Part shown: positions 5,676 to 6,721 of the stretch, piece by piece
How positions within the stretch are numbered: position 1 is the stretch's first letter
Layout: every line of letters begins with the position of its first letter
Assembly (NCBI GenBank): GCA_965658375.1
Contig: CBFHSD010000085.1
Span: 1-6,721 of the forward strand
Origin: CBFHSD01 sp965658375
GTDB taxonomy: Bacteria; Bacteroidota; Bacteroidia; Flavobacteriales_G; Salibacteraceae
Reading direction: 5' to 3'
Length of the DNA stretch: 6,721 nucleotides
Notes under the pieces: model-generated
What the model was told of the DNA's origin: nothing
Database searches by the model: none
What the model saw: the letters and a program-made list of their open reading frames with translations, nothing else
Made by a program: the position numbers and the translations under genes

Positions 5676-6721
5676 ATGAAAAAGTTCCTCTATTTTCTAT
5701 TTGTATCCACGCTGTTGGCAATGACATCTTGTAACAAAGATGATATCTTGAGAGATGCAGATGCTAAAGTAGCCTTTAGCACCGACACACTTACTTTTGA
5801 CACAGTCTTTACTACACTTGGCTCAGCTACGCGAAGCTTCAAAATTTACAATAACAACAGCCAAGCAATTGAAATCTCTAATATTCGATTGGCGGGAGAG
5901 TTTTCAGAGCAATTTAGAATCAACGTAGATGGCTATCCAGGGCCCGATGTGAGTAACGTAGAAATCCAAGCAAACGATAGTGCGTGGGTGTTTGTTGAAG
6001 TTACTGTAGACCCTGTGAATGATGTAAATCCCCTGGTTCTCTACACCGATATTCTTTTTGAGACAAATGGAAATACACAAACCGTTGTTTTAGAAGCTTG
6101 GGGCCAAGATGCTTACTACTATTACCCTACAGAATTTTTGATTGAAGGGTTCCCACCATTCTCTTATTTGAGCAGTTATGACAATTATTTCCCAATTAGC
6201 CAAGATGTATTCCTCCCCAACGATAAGCCTCATGTTATCTTCAATTATTTACTGATTGATTCTTTAGTTACCCTTCATATTCAAGAAGGAACAGAAATAT
6301 ACCTTTCTGATGGTGGCGGTTTGTGGGCCTATAGAGAATCTGCGATTGAAGCCCTCGGCACAGCGGGAAACCCCGTGACGTTTCAAGGCTTACGGCTTGA
6401 AAGTTATTATGATGATATTCCTGGACAGTGGGACAGAATATGGATCAACGAGAGCAGCAAAGACAGTCGTTTTGAGCATTGCATCATAAGAAATGGTTTT
6501 GTGGGCATCCAAGCAGAGCCTTGGATTATTTATGATGCTCCACCCGCAATTGGAACAAACACCCTTTACTTAGAGAATACCATCATCGAAAACATGGACG
6601 GTTTGGGCATTCTATCCCGTAACTACAACATCGATGCAAAAAACACACTCATCAATAACGGAAAAGAATACCTGCTAGCTGCACTTGGTGGTGGAACTCA
6701 ATCTTATGTGCACTGTACTTT
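5676..6721 (+). CDS. Predicted surface lipoprotein with Ig-like and beta-helix regions (3' partial)
   Basis: The frame is open from ATG 5676 through the right edge, giving 348 visible residues with no stop. The N-terminus is a type II signal peptide: MKK, a hydrophobic core, and LLAMTSC with the lipidated Cys at residue 19. The residues after it, NKDD, fit the C-x-K-(D/E)2 lipoprotein export signal described in Capnocytophaga, suggesting transfer to the cell surface. Residues 31-143 look like an Ig-like beta sandwich of the ASPM-SPD2-Hydin kind (FSTDTLTFDTV, then FKIYNNNSQAIEISNI, then FVEVTVDP). From about 195 the sequence takes on right-handed beta-helix character: EGTEIYLSDGGGL, then EALGTAGNPVTFQG, then repeating strands with HCIIRNG, NTIIENMDG and NTLINNG. 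An in-frame ATG at 5643 would add 11 residues, but the signal peptide clearly begins at 5676. No enzymatic motif is recognisable; binding or polysaccharide-related roles are possible but unsupported. It is divergent from L31. Confidence 0.87.
   Translation, partial: MKKFLYFLFVSTLLAMTSCNKDDILRDADAKVAFSTDTLTFDTVFTTLGSATRSFKIYNNNSQAIEISNIRLAGEFSEQFRINVDGYPGPDVSNVEIQANDSAWVFVEVTVDPVNDVNPLVLYTDILFETNGNTQTVVLEAWGQDAYYYYPTEFLIEGFPPFSYLSSYDNYFPISQDVFLPNDKPHVIFNYLLIDSLVTLHIQEGTEIYLSDGGGLWAYRESAIEALGTAGNPVTFQGLRLESYYDDIPGQWDRIWINESSKDSRFEHCIIRNGFVGIQAEPWIIYDAPPAIGTNTLYLENTIIENMDGLGILSRNYNIDAKNTLINNGKEYLLAALGGGTQSYVHCT

Noticed and set aside
1..6721. Possible defence, mobile-element, CRISPR or riboswitch content.
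   Set aside because: I saw no transposase, integrase, spaced direct repeats, tRNA, or conserved riboswitch-like leader; intergenic gaps are all shorter than 150 bases and explained by terminators and promoters.

Overview
This window looks like chromosomal DNA from a marine-type Bacteroidota bacterium, probably Flavobacteriales or a relative. Four things support this: a secreted protein ending in a type IX secretion (T9SS) sorting domain; a lipoprotein whose acidic tail after the lipobox resembles the Bacteroidota surface-export signal; a Bacteroidota-type GlmU-like protein; and a TAnnTTTG-type promoter element in front of a zinc-free (type B) L31 gene. The DNA is AT-rich, and ribosome binding sites are mostly weak or absent, as is usual in this phylum.

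Layout from left to right. Positions 1-1389 (+) hold the 3' part of a gene for a secreted multidomain protein: a thioredoxin-like domain with an intact CGPC active site, beta-rich middle domains and a T9SS type A C-terminal domain. It converges on lon, and a perfectly palindromic hairpin at about 1406-1442 serves as a terminator for both strands. Positions 1459-3900 (-) encode a full-length Lon protease. Upstream on the same strand, after a 74-base gap, positions 3975-5165 encode a GlmU-like sugar nucleotidyltransferase/acetyltransferase. Further upstream, positions 5278-5532 (-) encode ribosomal protein L31 type B. An intrinsic terminator (5236-5263) separates L31 from the GlmU-like gene. L31 is divergent from the last gene, a predicted surface lipoprotein with a beta-helix region (5676 to beyond the right edge, +).

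The minus-strand genes are housekeeping functions: translation, cell-wall precursor supply and protein quality control. GlmU-like and lon may be co-transcribed, while L31 appears to be its own short unit. The two flanking plus-strand genes encode exported proteins, one T9SS cargo and one lipoprotein, and are cut off by the window ends. I see no mobile element, CRISPR array, tRNA or rRNA, and no convincing undescribed multigene system. The points worth a second look are the secreted thioredoxin architecture, the divergent GlmU-like enzyme, the lipoprotein export signal, and the L31 start site.
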